Positions 36,305 to 45,036 of a stretch of DNA of 64,000 bases are shown piece by piece. Source of the stretch: Cellulomonas cellasea. GTDB taxonomy: Bacteria; Actinomycetota; Actinomycetes; Actinomycetales; Cellulomonadaceae. The translations under genes and the position numbers were made by a program. The stretch spans positions 62,001 to 126,000 of the forward strand of contig NZ_JAUDBQ010000002.1 in the NCBI RefSeq assembly GCF_030372105.1. The letters run 5' to 3'. The notes beneath the pieces are model-generated. The model was not told where the DNA came from. It did not search any database and worked only from the letters and a program-made list of their open reading frames with translations. How positions within the stretch are numbered: position 1 is the first letter of the stretch; every line of letters starts with the position of its first letter.

Positions 36305-38821
36305 CTACTCCTCTGCGGTCTCGTCGGCCCGCGCCTGGACCGCGGTGTCCAGGCGAAGGTCACGGACAGAACGCCCTGCCCGGAGCCGGTACTCGCCCGG
36401 CGGCAGGACCCAGCTCTCAGTGGCGGTGTCCCACACCTCCAGCTGGCGGCGCAGGACGGTCACGGTGACGTGGGCAACGTCGCCTGCGGCGACATCGACG
36501 CAGGCGAAGCCGCCGAGCCAGCGCACCGGACGGTCATGACCGCCGACGGGCGCGCCCGTCGGCAGGGTGGGGCCCTCGACGTAGACCTGCACGGTCTCCC
36601 GCCCGGGACGGGCCCCGGTGTTGGTGATCACCACGGTGAGGACCAGGTCCCCCTCCGCGGTCGTGGCGACCTCGCCGATGCTGTCGTAGGACCAGGTCGT
36701 CCAGCCGAGGCCGTGCCCGAAGGGCGCGGCCGGGGTGCGGCCGGCGCGTTCCCAGCCGCGATAACCGACGTGCACGCCGTCGGTGTACTCGATGACGCCG
36801 TCGACTGGCCGCGCATGCGGGACGGGCACGTCGGCCTCGTCCGCGGGCAGGGTCCACGGCAGCCGGCCCGCCGGCTCGACGGCGCCCGAGATCACGTCCG
36901 CGAGAGAGTGCCCCGCCTCTTGGCCGGGGAACCATGCCCACAGGACGGTCCGGGCCCGGTCGAGCCAGGGCAGGACGACAGGCGCCCCCGCGTTGACGAC
37001 CACGACCGCGGCGGGGGCGACGTCGAGCACCCGCTCGACGAGCTCGTCCTGGCGGCCGGGCAGCCGCAGGCCCGTGCGGTCCCAGCCCTCGGACTCGACC
37101 TCCTCGTTGGTGCCCACGACGACGATCGTCAGATCGGCGGCCCGGGCGGCCTCGACGGCTGCGGCGATCTCCTCGTCGGCGGTGGGGCCGGGCGCGCGGT
37201 GCCGCAGCTCGGCGCGGACCAGGTTGCCGTAGCCCTGCGCGCGGATCACCCGGTGCGTGGTGGCGATCTCCACCCGGCGGGGCTCGACCACGTGCACCTC
37301 GGCGGGGACGCCCTCGGGGTTGTTGATGGTCGAGTCGAGGATCACCTCGACGCCGACCTCGTCGGCGGACTGCGAGACGAGCAGCCCGTCGACGGTCGCG
37401 GTGTGGGCGCCAACGGTCCCCACCTCGATCCGGTGCTCCCCCGGCTCATCCAGCAGCACGTCGAACCGCAACGCGACGGAACCGACCTCGTCGGGCAGGT
37501 CGCGCAGCCAGCCGTCCCAGGCCGCGAGCGCGAAGGCGCGCAGTGGTGAGCCGTCGGCTGCCAGGTAGGTGACCTCCACAGCGACGCCAGCCAGGCCGCG
37601 GGCCTCGACGTCGAGGCGCGGAGCGAGGACGCGCGGGTCGCCGCCGCGGGCGACAGTGACCTGGGCTCCGGGGTACCGGGCGGCGAGCCCCTCGGCGGGG
37701 GTCACGACATGGCGGGGGCGCACCGTCGAGCTGCCTCCGCCGAGCACATGGGGGCGTACCGCGTTGGGCCCGACGAGGGCGATGGACGCGGGCTCAGGGC
37801 GGTCCCACACCGGGTTCTCGGCGTCGGCCCGCAGGACGACTGTGGACTGCGCCGCGGTGCGACGGATCAGGGCGGCGAGGTCGCCGGTGGCGGTCACCGG
37901 CCTGGCCGCCTGGTCGAGCGCGCCGACGCGGCGGGCCAGGAGCAGGAGGCGGGCGACCTTGTCGTCGATGACCGCCTCCGGCACCCGGCCGTCGCGGACC
38001 GCGTCGAGGAGGGCGCCCTCCCAGGGGCCGCCCGGCCCGGGCATCACCAGGTCGAGGCCGCCGAGCGCCGGGGCAACGGTGGTGCGGGTGGCCACCCAGT
38101 CGGACACGACGACGCCGTCGAAGCCGAGCTCGCCCTTGAGCAGCTCGGTCAGGAGGTGGCGGTGGTCGGTCATCGGGCGCGCCTCGACGGTGTCGTCCAC
38201 CTGGTTGTAGGCGGCCATCACCGACCATGCCCCCGCCGCGACCGCGCGCTCGAACGGCGCGAGGTAGACCTCGCGCAGGGTCTGCGGGTCGAGGTGGGAG
38301 ATGTACGTGGTGCGGTCTGTCTCGGAGTCGTTGGCCACGTAGTGCTTGACGCATGCGGCCACGCCCTGGTCCTGCAGCCCGCGCACGACCTGGGCGCCGA
38401 TCTCGGCGGTGAGCAGCGGGTCCTCGGAGTAGCACTCGAAGTGCCTGCCGCCGACGGGGGTGCGCTGGATGTTGACCTGCGGGGCGAGCACGACGTCCAC
38501 GCCGTGGTCGCGCGCCTCGCGGGCGAACGCCTGGCCGGTCTCGTAGGCGACGTCGCGGTCCCATGTGGCGCTGATCGCGGAGGGGGCGGGGAACAGCGCG
38601 GAGGTCTCGCCTTCGACCTCGCCCAGTCCCCGGACGCCGACGGGCCCGTCCGAGACCGCGACGGGCCGCAGGCCGAGGCCGGGGTCGCCGTGGAGCCGCC
38701 AGGCCGACTCCCCGGTGAGGAGGCGGACCTTCTGCTCGAGCGGGAGGCCGTGGGCCGTCACGCGCAGCGCCGCGAGCTCTGGAGAGCTCTGGCCTGCCTG
38801 GAGGGACTGCGTCGTCACCAC
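36305..38821 (-). CDS. Glycoside hydrolase family 3 beta-glucosidase-type enzyme
   Basis: 838 aa from GTG at 38821; a second GTG three bases later is equally possible after the GAGGAG site. The GH3 N-terminal barrel contains KHYVANDSE (substrate-binding Lys-His) and VVSDWVATRTT with the nucleophile Asp. The C-terminal alpha/beta domain holds GTNEEVESEGWDRTGLRLPGRQDELV. A PA14-like insertion lies around 400-520, and a fibronectin type III-like domain ends the protein. There is no signal peptide, so it should hydrolyse imported oligosaccharides or glycosides in the cytoplasm. It leads the ABC importer operon. Confidence 0.93.
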   Translation of the reverse strand: MVTTQSLQAGQSSPELAALRVTAHGLPLEQKVRLLTGESAWRLHGDPGLGLRPVAVSDGPVGVRGLGEVEGETSALFPAPSAISATWDRDVAYETGQAFAREARDHGVDVVLAPQVNIQRTPVGGRHFECYSEDPLLTAEIGAQVVRGLQDQGVAACVKHYVANDSETDRTTYISHLDPQTLREVYLAPFERAVAAGAWSVMAAYNQVDDTVEARPMTDHRHLLTELLKGELGFDGVVVSDWVATRTTVAPALGGLDLVMPGPGGPWEGALLDAVRDGRVPEAVIDDKVARLLLLARRVGALDQAARPVTATGDLAALIRRTAAQSTVVLRADAENPVWDRPEPASIALVGPNAVRPHVLGGGSSTVRPRHVVTPAEGLAARYPGAQVTVARGGDPRVLAPRLDVEARGLAGVAVEVTYLAADGSPLRAFALAAWDGWLRDLPDEVGSVALRFDVLLDEPGEHRIEVGTVGAHTATVDGLLVSQSADEVGVEVILDSTINNPEGVPAEVHVVEPRRVEIATTHRVIRAQGYGNLVRAELRHRAPGPTADEEIAAAVEAARAADLTIVVVGTNEEVESEGWDRTGLRLPGRQDELVERVLDVAPAAVVVVNAGAPVVLPWLDRARTVLWAWFPGQEAGHSLADVISGAVEPAGRLPWTLPADEADVPVPHARPVDGVIEYTDGVHVGYRGWERAGRTPAAPFGHGLGWTTWSYDSIGEVATTAEGDLVLTVVITNTGARPGRETVQVYVEGPTLPTGAPVGGHDRPVRWLGGFACVDVAAGDVAHVTVTVLRRQLEVWDTATESWVLPPGEYRLRAGRSVRDLRLDTAVQARADETAEE

Positions 38822-38853
38822 GGGCTCCTCGTCGTCGAGAGTGCGTGGGCGTT

Positions 38854-38882
38854 ACCTTACAGCCCAGTCAGTAAGTTGCCAA
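38854..38882 (-). promoter_or_regulatory. Promoter of the GH3-ABC operon
   Basis: On the minus strand TTGGCA (38882-38877) and TAAGGT (38859-38854) are separated by exactly 17 bases. They match the actinobacterial housekeeping consensus well and lie 33 bases before the GH3 start codon. Confidence 0.7.
38856..38875. promoter_or_regulatory. TetR-type operator inside the GH3 promoter
   Basis: The 20-mer cttacagcccagtcagtaag is symmetric at CTTAC.G.C..G.C.GTAAG. It fills the spacer and overlaps the -10 box. The core resembles the TTACTGAC-type half-sites bound by many TetR proteins, and a tetR gene is divergent from here. Confidence 0.7.
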
Positions 38883-39048
38883 CCCCCGCATTCTCGCAGG
38901 TCAGAGGGCATATTGAGATCTGGGTGCCAGCAGATCAGTGTGGAAACGCGTGTCCCGCGCGTACACTCGCCGCCCAAGAGGGGCTGCCTCGCATCAAGGC
39001 GCAGACCCCGACCACGCGACGGCGCACGACAGGATGTGACCCACGCCG

Positions 39049-39735
39049 ATGAGCACCACGAAGCGGCCGCCACGGGCACGGCCCGAGACCCTGCGGCGAC
39101 GTCAGGAGATCCTTGACGCCGCGATGACGACCTTCGGCAGCAAGGGCTTCAACAACGGGCCGCTCACCGAGATCGCGGAGCAGGTCAACATGACCCACGC
39201 CGGGATCCTGCACCACTTCGGCTCCAAGGATCAGCTCCTCCTCGAAGTGCTCAGCCACCGCGACCGCACCGACGTCGCCGAGTTCGACGACCAGCACATC
39301 CCCGGCGGGGTGGACCTGTTCCGGCACCTCGTGCGCACCGCGTTCCTCAACGCCCAGCGCATCGGGATCGTGCAGGCGTACGCGGTGCTGTCCGCGGAGT
39401 CCGTCACGGACGACCACCCCGCGCGCACCTACTTCGAAGGCCGGTACCAGACGCTGCGCGGCGAGACGGCGGAGGCCTTCGAGCTGCTCTGCCGCGAGCG
39501 CGGGATGGACGTTCCCGAGACCGTCGCCCACGCCTCGGCGGCGATCCTCGCGGTCATGGACGGCCTCCAGGTCCAGTGGCTGCTCGACCCGACGCAGGTC
39601 CAGCTCGGCGAGGCCAGCGCGTTCGCCATCGAGGCGATCGTCGCCGCAGTCCTCTCCCCCCAACCCTCCGCGCTCGGCGACCCCGAGACGTGGCCGGCCA
39701 AGCCCGGGCACGCCACTCCCGCGACCACCAGCTGA
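39049..39735 (+). CDS. TetR-family transcriptional regulator
   Basis: 228 aa, ATG at 39049. The N-terminal HTH is RRQEILDAAMTTFGSKGFNNGPLTEIAEQVNMTHAGILHHFGSKDQLL (residues about 18-65, described by its TetR pattern). The C-terminal ligand domain ends in a Pro-rich tail. It is divergent from the GH3-ABC operon, and the palindrome in that promoter makes it the obvious repressor. Release by an oligosaccharide or glucoside is inferred from the operon content. Confidence 0.9.
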   Translation: MSTTKRPPRARPETLRRRQEILDAAMTTFGSKGFNNGPLTEIAEQVNMTHAGILHHFGSKDQLLLEVLSHRDRTDVAEFDDQHIPGGVDLFRHLVRTAFLNAQRIGIVQAYAVLSAESVTDDHPARTYFEGRYQTLRGETAEAFELLCRERGMDVPETVAHASAAILAVMDGLQVQWLLDPTQVQLGEASAFAIEAIVAAVLSPQPSALGDPETWPAKPGHATPATTS

Positions 39736-39816
39736 CAGCGCAGGCTGCCCCGCCCACGACTCGCCCCGCGATGACCTCCTGCCTAGCCTGGCAGGACCAG
39801 CGACAGGGGGGCGTCC

Positions 39817-41061
39817 ATGCTTGCCCACGACGACATCACGATCGATCCGGCGCTCGCGGACTTGTACCGAGACCTGCACCGGCATCCCGAGCTCGGATTC
39901 CAGGTGCACCGGACCGCGGGGATCGTCGCGGACCGGCTCGGCAGCCTGGGCTTCGACGTCACCACCGGGGTCGGCCAGACGGGCGTGGTCGGACTGCTGA
40001 GGAACGGCCCGGGCCCGGTCGCGCTGCTACGGGCCGACATGGACGCCCTGCCGGTCAAGGAGGACACCGGGCTCGACTACGCGAGCACCGTCACGACGAC
40101 CGACCAGGACGGCAAGACCGTTCCCGTCGACCACGCGTGCGGCCACGACCTGCACACCACGTGCCTGCTGGGCGCCGCCGAGGTGCTGGCCCACGACACC
40201 GCGAGCTGGTCCGGCACGCTGCTACTCGTGTTCCAGCCCGCCGAGGAGCTGGGCGCCGGAGCCCAGGCCATGGTCGACGACGGGCTGTACACGCGGTTCC
40301 CGAAGCCCGACGTGGTGCTCGGCCAGCATGTGGCGCCGTTCCCCGCAGGCAAGATCGCCGCGCACCCCGGCCCGGCGTACGCGGGCTCGGACTCGCTGCG
40401 GGTGCGCCTGGTCGGCAAGGGGGCGCACGGCTCGATGCCGCAGGCGTCCATCGACCCCATCGTCATGGCCGCCGCGACCGTGCTGCGCCTGCAGACGGTC
40501 ATCTCCCGGGAGATCCCGAGCACGGCCACAGCGGTGCTCACCGTCGGCTCGGTGCACGCCGGCGACGCGGCGAACGTCATCCCGGGCGACGCCGAGCTGC
40601 AACTGAACATCCGGAGCTACGACACCGATGTCCGGCAGCACATCCTCGACGGCGTCGACCGCATCGTGCGGGGCGAGGCCGCGACGGCGGGTGCGCCGCA
40701 GGAGCCGACGATCACCGAGATCGAGCGGTTCCCCGTGGTGGTGAACGACCCCGTGGCGCTGCAGAAGACCCTCGACGCGTTCGCGGCGTGGCTCGGAGCG
40801 GACAAGGTCATGGACCCCGGCGCCGGGGCCGGCAGCGAGGACGTCGGCATCTTCGCGACCGCCGCCGGCGCGCCCCTGTCCTACTGGCTGCTGGGCGGCA
40901 CCGACCCCTCGCTGTTCACCACCGGGGACATGACCGACCCGGCGCTGCGGACCGTGCCCTCCAACCACTCCCCGCACTACGCGCCCGTCATCGAGCCGAC
41001 GCTGACGATCGGCGTGAGCGCGCTCGTCATCGCCGCACGGACCTGGCTGCCGCCCGCGTGA
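39817..41061 (+). CDS. M20D-family amidohydrolase/aminoacylase (HipO/AmhX-like)
   Basis: 414 aa, ATG at 39817 after a GGGGGG stretch. It is a dinuclear metal-dependent hydrolase with DLHRHPELGFQ, LLRADMDALPV, metal ligands in DHACGHDLHTT, the Glu pair in FQPAEELGAGA, GQHVAPFPAG, and the final His in SNHSPHYAP. Members cleave N-acyl amino acids or similar amides in the cytoplasm. The substrate is unknown. It lies downstream of tetR but with an 81-bp gap and is probably independent. Confidence 0.9.
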   Translation: MLAHDDITIDPALADLYRDLHRHPELGFQVHRTAGIVADRLGSLGFDVTTGVGQTGVVGLLRNGPGPVALLRADMDALPVKEDTGLDYASTVTTTDQDGKTVPVDHACGHDLHTTCLLGAAEVLAHDTASWSGTLLLVFQPAEELGAGAQAMVDDGLYTRFPKPDVVLGQHVAPFPAGKIAAHPGPAYAGSDSLRVRLVGKGAHGSMPQASIDPIVMAAATVLRLQTVISREIPSTATAVLTVGSVHAGDAANVIPGDAELQLNIRSYDTDVRQHILDGVDRIVRGEAATAGAPQEPTITEIERFPVVVNDPVALQKTLDAFAAWLGADKVMDPGAGAGSEDVGIFATAAGAPLSYWLLGGTDPSLFTTGDMTDPALRTVPSNHSPHYAPVIEPTLTIGVSALVIAARTWLPPA

Positions 41062-41164
41062 GCGCCGCCGCTCCCCCGGCGAGCCCGTCCGCATTCTGAG
41101 ATCTAGTCTGAATCGGACACGGAGCCGCCCGTGGGGGGCGACTCGCCGAGCGAGGAGGAGCACC

Positions 41165-42385
41165 GTGCCGAGCAACAGAGCCGTTGCCTACAAGGGGCCG
41201 GGTGTCGTCGAGGTCATCGACACCGACTACCCCGATTTCGAGCTGCACGACGGGCCAGGGGTGAACCCGGCCAACATCGGGAGGAAGGTCGAGCACGGCG
41301 CGATCCTCAAGACTGTCGCGACCAACATCTGCGGATCCGACCAGCACATGGTGCGCGGGCGCACCACGGCGCCGCCGGACTTGGTGCTGGGCCATGAGAT
41401 CACCGGCGAGGTGGTCGAGGTGGGCTCGGACGTCGAGTTCATCAAGGTCGGCGACCTGGTGTCGGTGCCGTTCAACATCTCGTGCGGGCGATGTCGCAAC
41501 TGCAAGGAGCGCAAGACCGGCGTCTGCCTGAATGTGAACCCGGACCGCCCGGGCAGCGCGTACGGGTACGTGGACATGGGCGGCTGGGTCGGCGGGCAGG
41601 CCGAGTACGTGCTGGTGCCCTACGCCGACTGGAACCTGCTGAGGTTCCCGGACAAGGACCAGGCGATGGAGAAGATCCTCGACCTGGCGATGCTGTCGGA
41701 CATCTTCCCCACCGGCTTCCACGGGGCGGTGACGGCAGGCGTCGGAGTCGGGTCCACCGTCTACGTCGCAGGCGCCGGGCCCGTCGGGCTCGCCGCGGCG
41801 ACGAGCGCCTTGCTGCTGGGGGCGTCGGTGGTGATCGTCGGCGACATGAACGCCGACCGGCTCGCCCAGGCCCGCAGCTTCGGCTGCGAGACGGTCGACC
41901 TCACCCAAGGGGACCCCGCCGACCAGATCGAGCAGATCCTCGGCGTCCCCGAGGTCGACTGCGCCGTCGACGCCGTCGGCTTCGAGGCGAAGGGGCACGG
42001 GTCCGACTCCGGCCACGAGGCCCCGGCGACAGTCCTCAACTCGCTGATGGACATCACCGCCGCCGGCGGCGCGCTCGGCATCCCCGGGCTCTACGTCACC
42101 GGCGACCCGGGCGGCATTGACGAGGCCGCGCAGAAGGGCTCGCTGTCACTGAGCCTCGGCACCGGGTGGGCCAAGTCGCTGTCCTTCACCACCGGCCAGT
42201 GCCCCGTCATGAAGTACAACCGGGGCCTGATGATGGCGATCCTCGGCGACCGCGTGCACATCGCGGACAACGTCAACGCCGTCCCGATCTCGCTCGACGA
42301 GGCGCCGACGGGGTACGCGGAGTTCGACGCCGGGGCTGCACGCAAATACGTGCTCAACCCGAACGGGTACCTCGCCGCGGCCTGA
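41165..42385 (+). CDS. Zinc-dependent alcohol dehydrogenase, glutathione-independent formaldehyde dehydrogenase-like
   Basis: 406 aa from GTG at 41165, with GAGGAG upstream. It is a medium-chain dehydrogenase with a catalytic zinc site in TNICGSDQHMV and LGHEITGEV, and structural zinc cysteines in CGRCRNCKERKTGVC. The Rossmann motif is AGAGPVGLAA near 198. The long insert GFEAKGHGSDSGHEAPATVLNSLM and the overall length are typical of Pseudomonas-type FdhA, which dismutates or oxidises aldehydes with bound NAD. A related aldehyde or alcohol substrate is possible. Confidence 0.9.
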   Translation: MPSNRAVAYKGPGVVEVIDTDYPDFELHDGPGVNPANIGRKVEHGAILKTVATNICGSDQHMVRGRTTAPPDLVLGHEITGEVVEVGSDVEFIKVGDLVSVPFNISCGRCRNCKERKTGVCLNVNPDRPGSAYGYVDMGGWVGGQAEYVLVPYADWNLLRFPDKDQAMEKILDLAMLSDIFPTGFHGAVTAGVGVGSTVYVAGAGPVGLAAATSALLLGASVVIVGDMNADRLAQARSFGCETVDLTQGDPADQIEQILGVPEVDCAVDAVGFEAKGHGSDSGHEAPATVLNSLMDITAAGGALGIPGLYVTGDPGGIDEAAQKGSLSLSLGTGWAKSLSFTTGQCPVMKYNRGLMMAILGDRVHIADNVNAVPISLDEAPTGYAEFDAGAARKYVLNPNGYLAAA

Positions 42386-42474
42386 GCGACGCGGTGCGGA
42401 GGGGTGGTTGATGCCGACCGCCCCTCCGCGCACCACCACTTGATTCTCCGCGTGGGCGCTGCTGGAGTACCGGC

Positions 42475-43107
42475 ATGAGCCTCCTCCTACCCCAGGACCG
42501 CGTGCTGCTGACGGGCGACTCGATCACCGACTGGGGCCGTGACCGCTCCGACCCGACGAGCCTGGGCACGGGGTACGCGATGGTCGTGGCGTCGCTCGCC
42601 GGGGCCCGACGCCCGGACCTCGGGTTGACGTTCCTCAACCGGGGCGTCGGCGGCGACACCTCCACGATGCTGCGCGACAGGTGGCAGCGCGACGCGCTCG
42701 ACCTGCAGCCCACCGTCGTGTCGATCCTCATCGGCGTCAACGACACCTGGCGGCGCTTCGAGGGCGGAGGGGCGCCCACGTCGACCGACGAGTACGAGGA
42801 CGCGCTCCGGTCGATCCTCGACGCGACGCGGGACGCCCTGGGCGCGCGGATCGTGCTCATCGAGCCGTTCCTCGCGCCGGTCAAGCCCGAGCAGCACGCC
42901 TGGCGCTCCGACCTGGACCCGCGCATCGCTGTGGTGCGACGCCTGGCGGCCGAGCACCGGGCGACGCTCGTGCCGGCGGACGGGCTGTTCGCCGCGGCCG
43001 CGGTGCGCACCTCCCCCGAGCAGTGGTGCTTCGACGGCGTGCACCCGACGGCGGCCGGGCACGGGCTGCTCGCGCAGGCGTGGCTCGACGCGGTGGGCGT
43101 GCGCTGA
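42475..43107 (+). CDS. SGNH/GDSL-type esterase
   Basis: 210 aa, ATG at 42475. Block I is LTGDSITDWG with the nucleophile Ser near residue 16. Block II is NRGVGGDT, block III IGVNDTW and block V DGVHPTAAGH with the catalytic Asp-His. There is no signal peptide, so it is an intracellular esterase or acetylesterase. In cellulolytic actinobacteria such enzymes often deacetylate sugars, but nothing here fixes the substrate. Confidence 0.9.
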   Translation: MSLLLPQDRVLLTGDSITDWGRDRSDPTSLGTGYAMVVASLAGARRPDLGLTFLNRGVGGDTSTMLRDRWQRDALDLQPTVVSILIGVNDTWRRFEGGGAPTSTDEYEDALRSILDATRDALGARIVLIEPFLAPVKPEQHAWRSDLDPRIAVVRRLAAEHRATLVPADGLFAAAAVRTSPEQWCFDGVHPTAAGHGLLAQAWLDAVGVR

Positions 43108-43140
43108 CCACGGCGCCGTTCCGCTCTGGGTGGACGACCT

Positions 43141-43169
43141 TTGCGCACGTCAGCGCGACGGGATAGCGT
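43141..43169 (+). promoter_or_regulatory. Promoter of the cysteine leader-cysK-cysE operon
   Basis: TTGCGC (43141-43146) and TAGCGT (43164-43169) have a 17-base spacer. The expected start near 43176 gives a leader of about 285 bases before cysK, containing the short ORF and hairpins. Confidence 0.6.
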
Positions 43170-43211
43170 CATAGGCATCTGCGACCGCCAACCTGGAAGA
43201 GGGTGAGCACG

Positions 43212-43310
43212 ATGCGCACGCGCACGCACGCCGCCTCCTCCTGTTCGGCCGTCGGCGACGCGACGCAGTGTTCACACACGCGGTGCTGTCGCACGCACTG
43301 CTGTCGATAG
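43212..43310 (+). CDS. Cysteine-rich leader peptide (uORF) upstream of cysK
   Basis: 32 codons from ATG at 43212 with a good GAGGGTGAG site. The peptide has six Cys, and its end reads [12 protein letters not shown] then stop: two Cys-Cys pairs in the last eight codons. It starts about 36 bases into the predicted transcript. A 9-bp stem begins directly after its stop codon (43311). This is the arrangement of a translation-coupled attenuator in which ribosomes starved for Cys-tRNA stall at the pairs. Poly-Cys uORFs with such a role have been reported in mycobacteria. The peptide itself probably has no other function. Confidence 0.75.
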   Translation: MRTRTHAASSCSAVGDATQCSHTRCCRTHCCR

Positions 43311-43376
43311 AGCGCTGGCCGCTCCACCTCTGACGGTGGAGGCCCGACGCCGGGCATCTGTCCCCGCGCCAGCGCT
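43311..43376 (+). promoter_or_regulatory. Three-stem RNA structure between the leader peptide and cysK
   Basis: The outer 9-bp stem agcgctggc/gccagcgct (43311-43319 with 43368-43376) encloses two perfect hairpins: ctccacc/ggtggag (43322-43328, 43335-43341) and gcccg/cgggc (43342-43346, 43351-43355). A ribosome stalled at the terminal Cys codons would cover the 5' arm of the outer stem. Confidence 0.6.
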
Positions 43377-43461
43377 CGCCCCACCTCGCACCATCGCCGC
43401 GCGCGATCGCGTCCGGCGCTCCCCTGGCCGCCCCCGGCGGTCCCGTTCAGACGAGGACGAC

Positions 43462-44397
43462 ATGGCCCGCATCTACGACGACGCGACGAAGCTCATCGGC
43501 AACACCCCGCTCGTGCGCATCAACCGGCTGACCGAGGGGCTCGGCGCGACGGTCGTCGCGAAGCTCGAGTTCTACAACCCGGCCAACTCCGTGAAGGACC
43601 GCCTGGGCGTCGCGATCGTCGACGCCGCCGAGGCGTCGGGCGAGCTGCCCCCGGGCGGCACCATCGTGGAGGCCACGAGCGGCAACACGGGCATCGCGCT
43701 GGCGATGGTCGGCGCGGCGCGCGGCTACGACGTGGTGCTGACCATGCCCGAGACGATGTCGAAGGAGCGGCGCGCCCTGCTGCGCGCGTTCGGCGCCGAG
43801 CTGGTGCTGACGCCCGGCTCGGAGGGCATGAAGGGCGCCGTCAACAAGGCCGAGGAGATCGCGAAGGAGCGTCCGGGCTCGGTGCTCGCGCGCCAGTTCG
43901 CGAACGAGGCCAACCCGGAGATCCACCGCCGCACCACGGCCGAGGAGATCTGGGCGGACACGGACGGCGAGGTCGACATCGTCGTCGCCGGCATCGGCAC
44001 GGGCGGCACCATCACGGGTGTCGGCCAGGTGCTCAAGGAGCGCAAGCCGAGCGTGCAGATCGTCGGCGTGGAGCCGGCCGAGTCGGCCATCCTCAACGGC
44101 GGCGCCCCCGGCCCGCACAAGATCCAGGGCATCGGGGCGAACTTCATCCCCGAGGTGCTGGACCAGAAGGTCTACGACGAGATCATCGACGTGAACGCCG
44201 AGACTGCCGTCGAGGTCGCGCGCCGCGCCGCGAAGGAGGAGGGGCTGCTCGTCGGCATCTCGTCCGGCGCCGCGCTCGACGCCGCGATCCAGCTCGCGGG
44301 CCGCCCGGAGAACGCGGGCAAGCTCATCGTCGTGATCATCCCGTCCTTCGGCGAGCGCTACCTGACGTCGATCCTCTACGCGGACCTGCTGGACTGA
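43462..44397 (+). CDS. cysK: O-acetylserine sulfhydrylase (cysteine synthase A)
   Basis: 311 aa from ATG at 43462 ([18 protein letters not shown]), with GAGGACG upstream. The in-frame extension upstream is part of the leader. It is PLP-dependent: the Schiff-base Lys is in [13 protein letters not shown] (near 43), the substrate loop is [11 protein letters not shown] and the phosphate-binding loop GTGGTITG. It makes cysteine from O-acetylserine and sulfide. One base separates it from cysE, so the last two steps of cysteine synthesis are co-expressed behind the Cys-rich leader. Confidence 0.96.
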   Translation: MARIYDDATKLIGNTPLVRINRLTEGLGATVVAKLEFYNPANSVKDRLGVAIVDAAEASGELPPGGTIVEATSGNTGIALAMVGAARGYDVVLTMPETMSKERRALLRAFGAELVLTPGSEGMKGAVNKAEEIAKERPGSVLARQFANEANPEIHRRTTAEEIWADTDGEVDIVVAGIGTGGTITGVGQVLKERKPSVQIVGVEPAESAILNGGAPGPHKIQGIGANFIPEVLDQKVYDEIIDVNAETAVEVARRAAKEEGLLVGISSGAALDAAIQLAGRPENAGKLIVVIIPSFGERYLTSILYADLLD

Positions 44398-44398
44398 C

Positions 44399-44989
44399 GT
44401 GCCCTTCTCCATGCTGAGCCGGTTCGTGCGCGTGCTGCGCGACGACCTCGAGGCAGCGCGCCGCCGTGACCCGGCGGCGCGCTCGAACCTCGAGGTCGCA
44501 CTCGGCTACCCCGGCGTCCATGCCGTATGGGCATACCGGGTGTTCCACCGGATGTGGCGCGAGCCTGGCCTGCGGCTGCCCGCGCGTCTGCTGTCGCAGG
44601 CGACGCGGGCCGCCACCGGCATCGAGATCCACCCCGGGGCGCAGATCGGCCACCGGCTGTTCATCGACCACGGCATGGGCGTGGTCATCGGCGAGACCTC
44701 CGTGGTGGGCGACGACGTGGTGCTGTTCCACGGCGCGACGCTGGGCGGCAAGGCCATGCGCAAGGGCAAACGGCATCCGACCCTCGGCGACGGCGTGGTG
44801 GTCGGCGCGGGGGCCAAGATCTTGGGGCCGGTGTGGATCGGCGACGGCGCGCAGATCGGCGCGAACGCGGTGGTGCTCGACGACGTGCCCCCGGGCGCGG
44901 TCGCCGTCGGCGTCCCGGCGCAGGTGCGCACGCGGCCGGTGGCCTCGCCCTCCGCGCATGAGGTCGACGATCCCGCGATCTACATCTGA
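44399..44989 (+). CDS. cysE: Serine O-acetyltransferase
   Basis: 196 aa from GTG at 44399; ATG at 44411 is an alternative. The short helical N-terminal part ([23 protein letters not shown]) is followed by a left-handed beta-helix of hexapeptide repeats: [24 protein letters not shown] holds the catalytic His-Asp region, and [16 protein letters not shown] the CoA loop. It acetylates serine with acetyl-CoA. The C-terminus ends DDPAIYI; a terminal Ile is the feature that docks into CysK to form the cysteine synthase complex. Confidence 0.94.
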   Translation: MPFSMLSRFVRVLRDDLEAARRRDPAARSNLEVALGYPGVHAVWAYRVFHRMWREPGLRLPARLLSQATRAATGIEIHPGAQIGHRLFIDHGMGVVIGETSVVGDDVVLFHGATLGGKAMRKGKRHPTLGDGVVVGAGAKILGPVWIGDGAQIGANAVVLDDVPPGAVAVGVPAQVRTRPVASPSAHEVDDPAIYI

Positions 44990-45000
44990 GGGTCGCCCAC

Positions 45001-45030
45001 TTGTTCTAGTTGTGCGCTAACAACTAGAGT
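45001..45030 (+). promoter_or_regulatory. Promoter of the gntR-DUF1648 pair, probably leaderless
   Basis: TTGTTC (45001-45006) and TAGAGT (45025-45030) are 18 bases apart. The -10 box ends six bases before the ATG at 45037, so the transcript should start at or next to the start codon, with no Shine-Dalgarno site. Confidence 0.6.
45005..45028. promoter_or_regulatory. GntR operator palindrome
   Basis: Perfect 9-bp arms tctagttgt and acaactaga surround gcgcta. It covers the promoter from -35 to -10 of the gntR gene, as expected for an autoregulated YtrA-type repressor. Confidence 0.7.
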
Positions 45031-45036
45031 GCACTC

